The position numbers were made by a program, and so were the translations under genes. The notes under the pieces are model-generated. The model was not told the origin of the DNA. It saw only the letters and a program-made list of their open reading frames with translations, and ran no database searches. Shown piece by piece: positions 22,301-29,529 of a stretch of 31,118 bases of DNA; position 1 is the stretch's first letter; every line of letters starts with the position of its first letter. This DNA is from a virus, in IMG/VR virus record IMGVR_UViG_3300043571_000290, positions 1-31,118 of that record, one strand, 5' to 3'.

Positions 22301-24639
22301 TGTGCCTGCGCCGCTTCCGCATGCACATACACATCCCCCTGCTTGGCATACTTTGCGGGAATACCTCGGCGCTTAATATTGCCATCGGGGCCGATGGCAT
22401 TGGTTGCGGGATATTGTGCCCAGCGCTCCATGGCCACGGCGTTCACCGGACGAGCGGACAGAATGGCCAGGGTCACGGCTTCGTCTTGGGCACGCACGGC
22501 ACGAGTGGCGAGTGGCCCACTGCCAGCCTTGGCACCCGTGAGGGTCATCATGGCCAGCTCGGCTGCACCGCGATCTTGCGCCGCCATCGCTGCATCCAGC
22601 CGCGCCTGTGCGTTGGTCACGTCTTGTGCTTGGCCATAGCTTTGCAGTTGTGCTGGCGTCAGCAGCTCAGGCACGACGGGCTGCGCATCAGTCTGCGCAT
22701 CCGTCTGCGTAGGCGTGTCAACTTGGGGCGTGGGGGGTGGGGGTAAAGTCTCAAGTTCTGGTGTCAGCAACTCATTGGGCGGTGCTGCCACGGGCTGTTC
22801 CGCCACCATTGCGCCCGTCCCTGCACCTGCTTCCGCAGTCGGGGGCGGCACTGGAGAAGGTGTTTTTGAGCCACCCTGCAATCTAAGGATAGCCTCAAGT
22901 GGTGTTTCGTTTGGGTCTGATCCTAGCGGTGGAACCATTCTTCTCTCTTGGGCATTCCAAGTCCAACCAGCATTGATCAACGTCTTTATCGAGGTGGCAA
23001 TGTTTGTTTCTGACCAATCGCCAATAGCGGCAGTTGCTTCTTCATCAGTCATTCCTTGTCTAGCCGACATGATTTGAGGAGCAACTTCATCAAAGACGGT
23101 AGGCTGATATGGCGAACCATCGTTATTGTGTGTTCTTCCGCGCTTCCGCATATTGCCATATTTTTCATTCCAAGCATCTCTTGCTGACGTGTCTCTGCCA
23201 TTTCTGGCTGGCATCGGTTCAACTGAAGATTCCGCCATAGGCGGTAGATTTGGAGATGGCGAATCTGAGATTGGTGTTTCTACGGTAGGAACAACAGTTG
23301 GAACTGGCAATCCAGCAGGCGCTTGGAGTTCTGCGGCAGCTTGAGCTTGGGCAGCTTGTTCCTGGGCCAGCATTTGAGCAGCTTTATCAGCAGCGCCTTC
23401 AGCTTGAGTCTTGAGCAGATTTTCATTAAGCTCCACGAAGGCGGTAGTTGAGCTTGAGACATCAGGAGATGTTTCGTTGGCTTTTACGACTAGCTCTTTG
23501 GGGATTATTTGGCTTGGAGGCTCTGGCGCTGGTGGCGGAATAACCGCTGTTTTCCCCTGTGGATCAACCACTGTGGTTCCGCCAGCATTCATGTTGACGA
23601 GCTTTTCGTCGTCTGTCTGATCTGGAACCACATCAACAGCATCCACATTATCTTCCGCGACGAACGCTTTTTGGATGTTAGTCTGCCTCTCTGGAGGTGT
23701 TCGGCCAAGTTTGTTGATCGCGCCAAACATTGCGCCACCAACGCCCTCCCAAAGAGCAGCTTCACCAACACCCTCAAACAAATCTGGGGTTTCAACACCA
23801 GTGGGGGCGGTAAGCTGAGTTGAGAGATTACTGAGAACTTGCGTGGAACCACCTTCAGCAGCTTCTTGGGCTGCGCTCATGCGGATGCCTGGAATTACCC
23901 TGCCAGCAGCATCTTCAACACCTCCAAGCAAGCGACGGGCGGCAGACGTTTCAAGCGCAGAGCCGAATGGAAGCATTTCTGGGGCAAGCTCAGATATGCC
24001 ACCACCAAGAAGATTCAAATACCCTTCAGCGCCAGTGATGCCAAGACGCTCATTTTCGGCAGCTTTAGCAGCAGCGCCTTGAGCAAACCCCGTGCCGTAT
24101 AGGGCAGATTTAGCGCCAGCTTGAATGGCCTGATTTGTGAGAGCTTGCCTAGCAGCGGCAGAACCGGCAGCGGCGGCACGTTCAGCGCCTAGAGCTTTAC
24201 CAGCAAGTCCACCAACGCCACTTGTGCCGATGATGCTAGCCACGTTGCCAGCTACATTTGCCACCTTGGCAGGAATGCCTTGCTCGTAAATTGGATTGAC
24301 TGGCGCGATGTATTCCAGCCCTTCGCGAGCAGATTCACCAAGATCGCTGATAGGTGTGATGCCAGTCAGAGCGCCAACGCCCTCCAATGTTCCTGGAACA
24401 ATTTCACCGAATCCACGGGCAGCACTGCCGAGTGTGGAGGTAACTATTCCTTGACCCGAATCGTCTGGAGTTTGCCAAAAGTCATCAAAAACAGCCTTTT
24501 GCGTCTGTGGCGAGAACGCTTTAAATTCAGGATCAGAGGATATTTCTCGTTCAAAAAATCCCTGCTTAACCAAAGCCTTTCCCTGTTCGGAAAGTTCTTG
24601 ATATTCTGGATCGCGTGTAATCTCGTGCCAAGTAGCCAT
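13309..24639 (-). CDS. Giant polyvalent virion protein (3776 residues)
   Basis: One uninterrupted frame of 11.3 kb. In order: a helical N-terminus (1-60); Gly/Ala-rich membrane-like segments (about 65-310); a Pro/Ala/Gln linker region (310-1050); a charged coiled coil (about 1093-1133); a metallopeptidase-like domain with HENIH (1258-1262); an LPD23-like region with TGWFPGEYDGKMRW and HELQH (1557-1561), ending AGEIEARDVQSR; an ADP-ribosyltransferase-like domain (about 1885-1975; VSHATDADFTEF, GRFGAGMYFSDKF, YLKNP, KDPRQIKSA); a degenerate third zincin-like motif, EELIH (2225-2229); two tandem coiled-coil repeats (about 2735-2917); and several membrane-compatible helices (about 3110-3580). Known polyvalent proteins of phages and conjugative elements carry such enzyme modules into the host with the DNA. 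The late position and hydrophobic ends suggest an ejected internal virion protein like T7 gp16. Confidence 0.85.
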   Translation of the reverse strand: MATWHEITRDPEYQELSEQGKALVKQGFFEREISSDPEFKAFSPQTQKAVFDDFWQTPDDSGQGIVTSTLGSAARGFGEIVPGTLEGVGALTGITPISDLGESAREGLEYIAPVNPIYEQGIPAKVANVAGNVASIIGTSGVGGLAGKALGAERAAAAGSAAARQALTNQAIQAGAKSALYGTGFAQGAAAKAAENERLGITGAEGYLNLLGGGISELAPEMLPFGSALETSAARRLLGGVEDAAGRVIPGIRMSAAQEAAEGGSTQVLSNLSTQLTAPTGVETPDLFEGVGEAALWEGVGGAMFGAINKLGRTPPERQTNIQKAFVAEDNVDAVDVVPDQTDDEKLVNMNAGGTTVVDPQGKTAVIPPPAPEPPSQIIPKELVVKANETSPDVSSSTTAFVELNENLLKTQAEGAADKAAQMLAQEQAAQAQAAAELQAPAGLPVPTVVPTVETPISDSPSPNLPPMAESSVEPMPARNGRDTSARDAWNEKYGNMRKRGRTHNNDGSPYQPTVFDEVAPQIMSARQGMTDEEATAAIGDWSETNIATSIKTLINAGWTWNAQERRMVPPLGSDPNETPLEAILRLQGGSKTPSPVPPPTAEAGAGTGAMVAEQPVAAPPNELLTPELETLPPPPTPQVDTPTQTDAQTDAQPVVPELLTPAQLQSYGQAQDVTNAQARLDAAMAAQDRGAAELAMMTLTGAKAGSGPLATRAVRAQDEAVTLAILSARPVNAVAMERWAQYPATNAIGPDGNIKRRGIPAKYAKQGDVYVHAEAAQAQDNAGKTQGGGMPVPPPTAEAGAGVGEAPVLKPTSGRKPALAPQAQEMLAQAAAINAGTQTVAPSTNEFVQKMTGQAAQPITPQGTPTTATEGKVMPGGSAMERDVTKPVTQEQVQGRIQELLRAPTASTKKPAVSFKTKTEESAFARGFQAATEKQGELPPARMQNRSPKDQKWDDAWYKGWASGQTFVRSLPSIPSTGQLPQTTTVATPTETAAPLAKEAAVASVVQQPAEGSIPAVEQESATTAIESNEKADIADAAMAFLEEDLTESKRQWSPEKIAAAKAYFASGGKDMDVLRAAFPKLVGSRPIVQAYLKADKEASEAQAKRDAADAKLAKEIERDEKEQAKAEEAQRKSDELRLKTLNSLIQKTRTNVVQGTVNPTDANQAVAILNRSGEIPNVLFTWIGTSKDFLADPANRVRYPETWAAVSANSKIEGMSENGQPIVFTDNVGVSDLDRKLANLQGTTPEVAAVRRVILHENIHKGMFFLSMKEKMQIFSFLRRMYSPQELDSLAESYSEYADWRTNQISYFSIIEEAMTRDFDSMVEIPRDGILAEFMQFLRGIWQKITGKTSEPTLKDYKDVFRLIRNSLKNSEKANADMLVNGGGVRMSYAGETSIENLPEERRQFMRDSLDTAKVMAAAGKTSEEIRAVTGWFPGEYDGKMRWEVPDEVASFEEVNSFVDKATKIYGGPAFSQLTVSSILDRINSGKVLKLSDVYRHDDLFAAYPDAANISFFPIAGNVVQGSYRTINGNDVITATVAIGKNGQISDESTSTILHELQHFIQKKEGFSIGGTPDNLITKADILDAAKFKDAYRGIKKYKAEIAGLVTALEQERSKKSFIGFGGPNQKTIKSIEDSISKIQDSINSIWEYQKKNLNIDRDSTRSSLLSAINVVDTKLGGSWVLNKRNEGLDMLYRLLAGEIEARDVQSRQKLTPEQRKIIAPYSSENIAKEDAIMMFGGSGTQASVVTYDSPNDAAFNSGAEVARNTDYDERDKEVRSTIRAAYDIAPKTNGPSVPLDELFSIVKQSMPDLTETEFSRILQGLYEDSGALLIEGEVAPSYTSEEEARHAELEAKFNAGTITEAETAEAQALVDKLAKAAGFNVGPVSHATDADFTEFRPTTKGRFGAGMYFSDKFYSSRGKRDVRVYLKNPQVTEIPSPWKRESPKWTPPHNEYFVKDPRQIKSADAFTGVPLSQRFDTGKDIRGNINTFTTEGERAGSVIVMPPTDMTKDDVISMLRGMSAANPAPSGEINQELYDTVLTQLRNFISNGGRVPLPIQLDRSGEANMDNYTGKKAGLGGGLRQGSGVGRAGQTDSGTPLFDGLPEGVQGVIPQAQRVESEVSRNREAIAGRGGNREGKAGARPDMGMASGGYSFADYAQIASRIGARVQEVSNDIGGGLAVMADGNGATTILINATQLGKRVAGTSFGLDEDGAIEAIGNALVEELIHAADLAVQREAWIKSGRREPFTEFATNSDKSMLEDMRKVVASSNDPVKATRILFDAIQASRQLYGAGATPSDIDELFSSPKGNISLVMSEFVRQMIQQDMHQTVSEASLFRRFIERVMKMLQKIRDAIAPAKAGEFGDILKNRINETEMMLAMAYQQTGARASMIDPEDAATKQFAKNIKDINSGTAKAPFGGVQFTNFMPIDRTVKSAEEYSDAAIKYVNSLENEGVSLDDIANSVISPAFLESIGIEQDLMAQDALTIEVRQRVDNAARKAKSPDRKKQLSKLSERLSAFWQGVGSKKGQHLGQRRYLVNKARYSWMFIRDLAERAMKEARTNILISNFGSENATSFTQNSYADSDKANQQAADEIAQDVVNSDEWALIKEGEQVFEGADKTLWERAKMLVRRFAFYKRRKDMKVANAKASMTDAERSELNAILQMSDEEADAAEAKDLAEFRSIMGKLLGEESPNDTPTEKKKRKKRKEIIDTVEKRVAEGQPIEPTAEEIANEIEIAENKASQIVYRFEELYRQGFKNPPEGMSKKEQKDSIIRAFRDQVKNPVSFEQFAERLDALKVGEEVSERLFLTASRERADLARMKKFKIEKRRVEIADKQASRLIYSTEERLRQGSKDLSKSTSGDSINKAFKDQVSDPVEKSKFAERLAKLDVSPDVAERLFKTAEREKTDLEAMAAFNILQGPKALQRMINEINNMRRGEEIPLRTPIPWRQLLSQSAKTVEEYRQRIFDAISANEELKNATPEQKARLAELFTEAWETKRKRILDSMQERLIREQEAKGNLSKKAAEALQANRMRIVEDINLGIFDNDEIAKIIAEKFGIKSEFTETEREKINSLIEVLQDEGLNAVKRQVAAYKLLEVLQGELKIPVAKMLADFWVSSVLSGPNTIVSIGLAVASGAFELSTALSRVFIAGFTNPKQLPSELAGAYKTLARLLSAYGRQANIAWQYLVSGDPVFLDPSMNDVTENMQWGNIGKSNKLAEQMAKSDKILVKSAGLFMRTVSRLLTALDVFNSGLTKEGSLSIVFRQIGLDPAKIAEMEKKSDLKPYKDAIIQQDFKNTPPKSARDKAILDSYALADMMKELDKLGNVSENANFFGQQGAMTLDPSGLGGVGYRAIRSLVTNAEAGADRFLKQAQRGWNDSAQNGDRILSGLELAFAYFMQFAAYNAANFGGVRFARFAGNKFNQGLSFIPGIGFARAFEAEFDPNRISGKEAFIDSIRRNQLIGVMLSVAGYQILKAIADEPDDEKRGWFINGGWGNLTPEKKQQKLAAGEKEYTIGINGKVFNYANWPISSVLAAIGSLSDLIRFSPDQWNDKNVAQIMASAAMSGAAAAADIPALSQFQELFGNSLSSKDPNEKRMERFAKVMSSYAGGFVPRFLKDIDYAQDPNLRKYETLWEKTASHIPVYRRYEGKEYYDILGQQIQRNVYPGSREFMVKPTDPAYKVLGALNSRGIWLTPANAEHRMVGKGARRRSLTQEEADNYSLETGKGYKQMLLRYGQRALQMPTERARAFLLDKADEVRDRALKKVYRGYKPAT
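15890..16430 (-). repeat. Tandem coiled-coil duplication inside the giant gene
   Basis: Residues about 2737-2833 and 2834-2917 are two copies of one unit: KASQIVYRFEELYRQG against QASRLIYSTEERLRQG, FRDQVKNPVSFEQFAERLDA against FKDQVSDPVEKSKFAERLAK, and RLFLTASRERADLARM against RLFKTAEREKTDLEAM. The copies are diverged at DNA level, so the duplication is old. Exact boundaries are approximate. Confidence 0.75.
22231..22266 (-). repeat. 36-bp direct repeat, copy A
   Basis: This 36-base stretch is identical to 22819-22854, 588 bases away, and encodes PVPPPTAEAGAG (residues 792-803) of the giant protein in the same frame. It lies in a visibly GC-rich part of the gene. Confidence 0.8.
22819..22854 (-). 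repeat. 36-bp direct repeat, copy B
   Basis: This second exact copy encodes residues 596-607. The identity at DNA level, with neighbours otherwise diverged, indicates a recent duplication or a recombination joint bounding the 588-base GC-rich insert. Confidence 0.8.
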
Positions 24640-24642
24640 AAC

Positions 24643-26196
24643 CTACTGTGGCACCGGAACTTTCTTGTTCAAGAAGTTTACAGCTTTATCAACCTCTTCA
24701 CGCGGAACATTGGCGTTGTTCTCAACGGTTGTTTGAACCGCGCCCCTCTTGCTTAAAAAGTCCTTTGCCCATTCTTCAAGAAGCTCTCGATAACCAACTT
24801 GCTGAGTTCCCAAGAATCCAAGTAAGCGGCGATTCTCTCCAGGCTCCCTGAAAACTGTTCTATTGGTCATCATTTCACCAATTGGAATGCCAGCTTTTTG
24901 CAAAACTTCCCAAGTGGCTGGAATGGTTCCATACTCAGGATTATTGATGATGTTTTCGCTTGGTTTGAGGACGGCTTTGGCAAAAGACTCCAACTGATTG
25001 ACTGATGTGCCTGGATAAACCTTATCTGGAACCACTTTAGCAATTTTGCTGCCAATATCTTGCTTGGCATTTTCCCACGCAGGAGCAATGGCTTTATTGG
25101 AAGCCTCCTGAGCTTGTGCCGCTTGAATAAACTGCTGCTGTTGAGCGTATGGAATATTAGCAAGCTGCGTGTTGAAATCTGGAACGCTTGGAGCGGTTGG
25201 CTGTTGAACAGGAGCTTGAGCCTGTGGCAACGCGCTAGCCAATATTGAAGCTGGCAATGCTGCTGGCGAGAATGGGGTAGCTACTGACGCCATGCCGGTA
25301 AGTGCTGAACTTGCGGCTGCGGCAGATGGACTCACCTGCTGCTGAGTGGCTGGTGCGGCTGGAACTCCTTTAGACTCCATGAAATTGAAGTAATCATTAT
25401 TAGCCTTTTCCCAAGCAGTTTCAGCATCAAGATATTTTTTGCTTTCAGGGTCTAATCCTTGAGCTTCATACTGTTTAAGTTGATTCTCGCGAGCTTCCTT
25501 GATCTTCTCAAAGCGGCGTTCTTCTTCGGAAATGGCACCGCTACGAGTTCCGGTTCCGCGAGTTCCTTTGCCTGCCACTTTAACCTTACCTTCCTCAATC
25601 GCAATTTGCTCCAGGCCCGCATTGCGAGGAAGTTTTTCAGGAGGAACACCAAAAGCTATTGCTCGATTTCTGGCGTCAATAATTTCTTTAGCGGACCTAG
25701 CTTCAGCTTCCATACGAGCTTGAGCAGCCCTCGCTTCAGCTTCCGCTCTCTGCTGCTTCGCCTGCTGATAGCCCTTGTATTGATTTTCATACAGTCCAGC
25801 CACAGTGCTGAATCGAGGATCACTAAATGCCAAAGGATTGCGAGTCGCCAGATCGCGATATTTTACCGCAAAATCATCGCTCTCAGGGTTGAGATTGCCG
25901 CCAGCTAGTTCGCTTGCCGCACGTTCAACCTGTGCCTCAATCTCCTGCTTTTTTCGCAAGTCGTTGGCTTTTTTCGCGATGTCGTCGTAGGCAAATTGAG
26001 CTTTTTGTGCTTCAAATACTGGAGCTAGGCGTTGTAGGCTACGAAGCTGATCTATTGCTGCCGCACCCTTGTAGAAATCCTCAACCTCACGATCAAGTGA
26101 TGCCACACCGGTAGATTTCCGAGTTTGGTTAAAAACTGGATTGGCGGGTGCCTGAACAGGCATTCCAAGGTAGTCGGCAAGGTCAATGACTGGCAT
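24643..26196 (-). CDS. Probable internal virion protein, coiled coil and Ala/Gln rich
   Basis: Five hundred and seventeen residues. The N-terminal half is helical with a strong coiled coil (AKQQRAEAEARAAQARMEAE), the centre is a flexible Ala/Pro/Gln stretch (about residues 290-360), and the C-terminal part (SKIAKVVPDKVYPGTSVNQL, GYRELLEEWAKDFLSKRG) is a separate helical domain. No family is recognised for certain. The composition and its position directly before the giant gene match the mid-sized internal virion proteins of podoviruses (T7 gp15-like in position). It ends 3 bases before the giant gene starts. Confidence 0.6.
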   Translation of the reverse strand: MPVIDLADYLGMPVQAPANPVFNQTRKSTGVASLDREVEDFYKGAAAIDQLRSLQRLAPVFEAQKAQFAYDDIAKKANDLRKKQEIEAQVERAASELAGGNLNPESDDFAVKYRDLATRNPLAFSDPRFSTVAGLYENQYKGYQQAKQQRAEAEARAAQARMEAEARSAKEIIDARNRAIAFGVPPEKLPRNAGLEQIAIEEGKVKVAGKGTRGTGTRSGAISEEERRFEKIKEARENQLKQYEAQGLDPESKKYLDAETAWEKANNDYFNFMESKGVPAAPATQQQVSPSAAAASSALTGMASVATPFSPAALPASILASALPQAQAPVQQPTAPSVPDFNTQLANIPYAQQQQFIQAAQAQEASNKAIAPAWENAKQDIGSKIAKVVPDKVYPGTSVNQLESFAKAVLKPSENIINNPEYGTIPATWEVLQKAGIPIGEMMTNRTVFREPGENRRLLGFLGTQQVGYRELLEEWAKDFLSKRGAVQTTVENNANVPREEVDKAVNFLNKKVPVPQ

Positions 26197-26199
26197 AAA

Positions 26200-26766
26200 T
26201 TAAGCGGCTTTTTTCTTCTTTTCTTTTTCTCCACCTTTTTTAATAGCGGCCAAAACTCGCTCTTTATCAGCACGCGCATATTTATTGTCCACCCCAGTGC
26301 TGGCAGTTGCTGTTCCAGTTCCGTAGCGGCTGGTAATAACGCGATTTCCACCACCATAATCTGCGATCACACCTCCAGTGGGACGCTGTTGAATAGTCTG
26401 AACTGATCCGGCATTAACAAATCGTGGAACAGCAATCGCTTGTCCGCCTTGAGTCACACCCATGCGCCCCCGAAGCTCTGCGCTCACTGCTTCTGGATTT
26501 GCAGGCACATACGAACGCACACCTTGTTCCTCCTGCTCACGCATCTTCATTCGAGCAGCGCCACCAGCATTCCTCAACCTCTCGCGAGCGGCTTGTAGAA
26601 GCTGATCGGCGGTTGAGATTTGTGGCCTAGTATTGACAAAAATGGACTGGAAATTAGGCGTGAGTCTAGATGCTCCACCTAAAGATTCATAAGTGTTTCC
26701 ACTGTATGGATTGCTCGTGTTATTGAACTTCGGTGATTCTGTGTCACCAGCGATTGTGGTAGCCAT
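26200..26766 (-). CDS. Small putative internal virion or core protein
   Basis: One hundred and eighty-eight residues, Gly/Thr/Gln-rich, with one helix (TADQLLQAARERLRNAGGAA) and a Lys-rich end (KKGGEKEKKKKAA), which could bind DNA. No family is recognised. The gene is packed between two other late genes with gaps of 3 and 5 bases. By position it may correspond to a T7 gp14-like small ejection protein, but no sequence feature proves this. Confidence 0.55.
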   Translation of the reverse strand: MATTIAGDTESPKFNNTSNPYSGNTYESLGGASRLTPNFQSIFVNTRPQISTADQLLQAARERLRNAGGAARMKMREQEEQGVRSYVPANPEAVSAELRGRMGVTQGGQAIAVPRFVNAGSVQTIQQRPTGGVIADYGGGNRVITSRYGTGTATASTGVDNKYARADKERVLAAIKKGGEKEKKKKAA

Positions 26767-26771
26767 ATTTT

Positions 26772-27131
26772 TTAGCGGTAAATGGTAAATGCTTGTGGTT
26801 GCATCGCTCCAAAAACTGAATTGCGGGCCATCTGTTGAGGCTGAGAGAGTCCTTCAGACTGCATATTAGATTGGGCAAATGGAGAAAGAGCTTGGTCAAC
26901 CTTGCGTGATTCAAGGCGAAGCTGTCGCTCAGCGATGCGGTCAGGAGAGTTGCGCGAACGTCCAACTGGCGTTGAGCGTTGCAGCGATGGCGGCAGCATT
27001 TCATTGTTGTTACGCTGCATATTTTCCAAAGCACCAGGACTAGCTTGTCCTGTATTGAGACTGTATGCTGATGGAAGATTTTGCTTCATCTGGAAATCAT
27101 TAATGCCTGATCTGCGTGGTGTATATGCCAT
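26772..27131 (-). CDS. Small putative virion protein
   Basis: One hundred and nineteen residues, rich in Gln, Asn, Arg and Ser, with little hydrophobic core (SAYSLNTGQASPGALENMQR). It is probably largely disordered, with one helix (DRIAERQLRLESRKVDQALS). No family is recognised. It is in the late operon between the presumed tail protein and the internal proteins. Confidence 0.55.
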   Translation of the reverse strand: MAYTPRRSGINDFQMKQNLPSAYSLNTGQASPGALENMQRNNNEMLPPSLQRSTPVGRSRNSPDRIAERQLRLESRKVDQALSPFAQSNMQSEGLSQPQQMARNSVFGAMQPQAFTIYR

Positions 27132-27133
27132 AA

Positions 27134-28099
27134 TTATCGAGTTTGTGGAGTTTGTCCGGCTGAGAAGGACCAGTCCATCGCCATTTTAGGACGGATAGCT
27201 CCTCGGTTTTGTTTCAGCCCTTGGTTAAGAACTTCGTAGCACTTCTGCCAGAAAAGCTGTGACTGTTGAAGCTCTGTAGCTCCACTGTCTTCAAGCTGAA
27301 TCGCCTTCATTGCAAATTTCAGCGCACCAATGTTGTCCGGCCAGATCAAATCAGTCTCTTGAATGAGTCGAACAAAGCGACGCTTACAAAGGCATCGAAG
27401 CACTGGCTTATTGTCTGGACTAGCCTCGATTGTGCCAACCTTGTAACGACGATAAATAGGATTCGTTTCACTTGGCTCATAGACAGAAAGCTCAGTCGGA
27501 GTGCCAGAAACAACGACTGATAGCGTGACATTGCCGGTAGTGAGAGGCTTGACCACCTGAGTGACGAACATCTGAACAGCGGTGGTTGCCGTTGGATTAG
27601 CGAGCGTTAGGTCAATACCTTCTACACCGTTAGCATCGAAAATGGTGTTGCCGTTTGCGTCGTGACCATATAGTCGCACCACTTGCCCTGCGTCGTATGA
27701 ATTGTCGATTGCAAGTTCGATGAACCCAGCGTCAGCTTGATACTCCTGCGTGCAAACATCGCCTTGATCCAAGATGATGCGAAGATCTCTCGTCGTCTCG
27801 TCAATGTAGCCAGGGCCAGAAGTCATGAACTCCTGCATGCGCGAGAATGGCATCGTGGGCCAGTTGACGCGAGTGACGCCAACGATTGACTCGTAGCGCC
27901 TTGGAAGGGTAATGTAGCCAGTCGTGGACGGGTAATCCACTTGGCCGTACATATTCTTCCACAAACCAGAGTTGATGATCCTCTCGACTCCCTGATTGAG
28001 AATCGGTAGGAAAAGCTCTGAATTAGGATTGCCAGGGAAGATGGCGTTGCCAATCATTGACCTGACATCCGCAACTGTTAGGCCGGTGGACATCTCCAC
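27134..28099 (-). CDS. Probable tail tube or head-tail connector protein
   Basis: Up to 321 residues; GTG 28099 gives MEMSTGL and ATG 28093 gives MSTGL, and the second is equally likely. The N-terminal part (LTVADVRSMIGNAIF, then LFLPILNQGVERIINSGLWK) and the strand-rich middle (GYITLPRRYESIVGVTRVNW) suggest a phage tubular or adaptor protein. The C-terminus (LRCLCKRRFVRLIQETDLIW, then FAMKAIQLEDSGATELQQSQ) is a helical base such as adaptor proteins have. The call rests on layout and order relative to the internal virion genes; no strict motif was found. Confidence 0.5.
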   Translation of the reverse strand: MEMSTGLTVADVRSMIGNAIFPGNPNSELFLPILNQGVERIINSGLWKNMYGQVDYPSTTGYITLPRRYESIVGVTRVNWPTMPFSRMQEFMTSGPGYIDETTRDLRIILDQGDVCTQEYQADAGFIELAIDNSYDAGQVVRLYGHDANGNTIFDANGVEGIDLTLANPTATTAVQMFVTQVVKPLTTGNVTLSVVVSGTPTELSVYEPSETNPIYRRYKVGTIEASPDNKPVLRCLCKRRFVRLIQETDLIWPDNIGALKFAMKAIQLEDSGATELQQSQLFWQKCYEVLNQGLKQNRGAIRPKMAMDWSFSAGQTPQTR

Positions 28100-28111
28100 C
28101 GATTCTAACCG

Positions 28112-29002
28112 TTATGGCTGGATGGGCAAGGGGGATTTTGGCGGATTTGTGGGTGATATAAACGCATTTCCAAGAACGGCTTTGAAAATAGCCAACTTGA
28201 CCACATCCTCCCCAAGCTCAGAAATCCAATGCTGCGTCATTTCTACCATCATCGGGTGGTTGATGTTGCGGTAAATCTCCAGCCAACCTGTATAGTAGTT
28301 GTGCAGCTTGTCATCAATCGTGAGTGGGAATGTTCGCTTCGGCCAGTTGAAACGGTGATTCCAACCCATTTTTGGATGGCAGATAACCTTGCCGCCATTG
28401 TGACGAACCATCTCAGCCATATACCATTCCTCACCACCAAAGCCTCGGAATCCTTGATTGATTACAGGAGCGTTGGCGCGGATGAATGAGAAGCATCCCA
28501 TTCCTTGTGCCGGAATCTCAAAAGGCTCACCTGACTTCAAGCCTTCCTTATTGTCGCCCCAAATGCCAAAGTCGTGACCTCGCCACACTGGATCTATTTT
28601 CTCACTTGTGGCTTTTAGACTGTCATATAGCAGCGGCCCCGTAAGCATGTTTTTGGATTCTGGATTCTGCGACCAGTATTCCATCATGGCAGCGATGAAT
28701 CCAGGTTGTAGCAGAACATGGCAATCAAGACCAAGGATCACATCACCAGTAGCAAGGCTGAATGCGTCATATTTAACGAAGCTGCTTTGGCGATCAGTGA
28801 CATCAACCACCCGCATATTTGGAACGTCCTTAGCGAAGTGCTTGATCTGCCTCCCATGATCACTGTTGGGATTATTGTCGAGAATCAGGAATTCAGTGTT
28901 CTCTGGAAGGTCTTGGTATATTCGGAGTGATTGAACGGAAAAAAAAATTCCATCGAAATCATCGAAGGTTGCCATTGAAATGGTTAGTTTTAATTGATTC
29001 AT
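28112..29002 (-). CDS. Family 2 glycosyltransferase
   Basis: Two hundred and ninety-six residues with a GT-A fold. It begins LKLTISMATFDDFDGIFFSV with the nucleotide-binding strand ILDNNPN (residues 40-46), and has GDVILGLDCHVLLQPGF (87-102) where D93-C-H95 stands in the place of the usual DxD metal motif. The acceptor-side motif is FGGEEWYMAEMVRHNGGKV. It transfers a sugar from a nucleotide donor; whether the target is virion protein, host glycan or DNA cannot be told. It starts within the ATGA overlap of the methyltransferase gene. The D-x-H metal site is a variant seen in part of the family. Confidence 0.9.
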   Translation of the reverse strand: MNQLKLTISMATFDDFDGIFFSVQSLRIYQDLPENTEFLILDNNPNSDHGRQIKHFAKDVPNMRVVDVTDRQSSFVKYDAFSLATGDVILGLDCHVLLQPGFIAAMMEYWSQNPESKNMLTGPLLYDSLKATSEKIDPVWRGHDFGIWGDNKEGLKSGEPFEIPAQGMGCFSFIRANAPVINQGFRGFGGEEWYMAEMVRHNGGKVICHPKMGWNHRFNWPKRTFPLTIDDKLHNYYTGWLEIYRNINHPMMVEMTQHWISELGEDVVKLAIFKAVLGNAFISPTNPPKSPLPIQP

Positions 29003-29529
29003 ATTTTTGTAAAGACCATCCCAGTGTTTCTCATAAACTCACGCCTCATAGTTGAGTTTTCTCGAATATGTTGAGTGAGTTCGATGTCCAACTCGTATCC
29101 ACATGACGTTATTTTGTCAATCCAGTATTCAGAAGGCTGGCAATTAACATGATGAAATCCTTTCTTTCCTGGCAACGCATGAGTCATGCAGATAGCCTTT
29201 TTAGCCAACTTGAATGCAGCTAAGATATTCGTAACATGCTGTTCATCAACGTGCTCCACGAACTCAACGGACCATACTAAATCTCGGTGATGCGTCATTA
29301 ATGGCCCTTTTGTGAAGTCGTGAGTTATCACATTTTCATTTGAGCAGGATTGGTCCCCGTCAACTCCAGTCCATGACACACCAATTAGCTCACACACCTT
29401 TTTCATTCCGCCTGGACCACAACCAATATCTAGAATGGATTTAATGTCTAATCTTTGCTTTAACAAAGCTAAAGACCCATCATCAACATGAGTTATATTA
29501 CAATGCCCTCCAAGATGATTTTGATTCAA
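28999..29529 (-). CDS. Class I SAM-dependent methyltransferase
   Basis: One hundred and seventy-six residues with the SAM-binding motif ILDIGCGPGGMKKVC (32-46), motif II VSWTGVDGD (acid at the end of strand 2), and DLVWSVEFVEHVDEQHV, the EHV motif typical of small-molecule or sugar methyltransferases of the UbiE type. It lacks the N/DPPY motif of DNA-amino methyltransferases, so a DNA adenine or cytosine-N4 role is unlikely. Between two glycosyltransferases, methylation of a sugar is the likeliest job. It overlaps both neighbours by ATGA. Confidence 0.9.
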   Translation of the reverse strand: MNQNHLGGHCNITHVDDGSLALLKQRLDIKSILDIGCGPGGMKKVCELIGVSWTGVDGDQSCSNENVITHDFTKGPLMTHHRDLVWSVEFVEHVDEQHVTNILAAFKLAKKAICMTHALPGKKGFHHVNCQPSEYWIDKITSCGYELDIELTQHIRENSTMRREFMRNTGMVFTKI

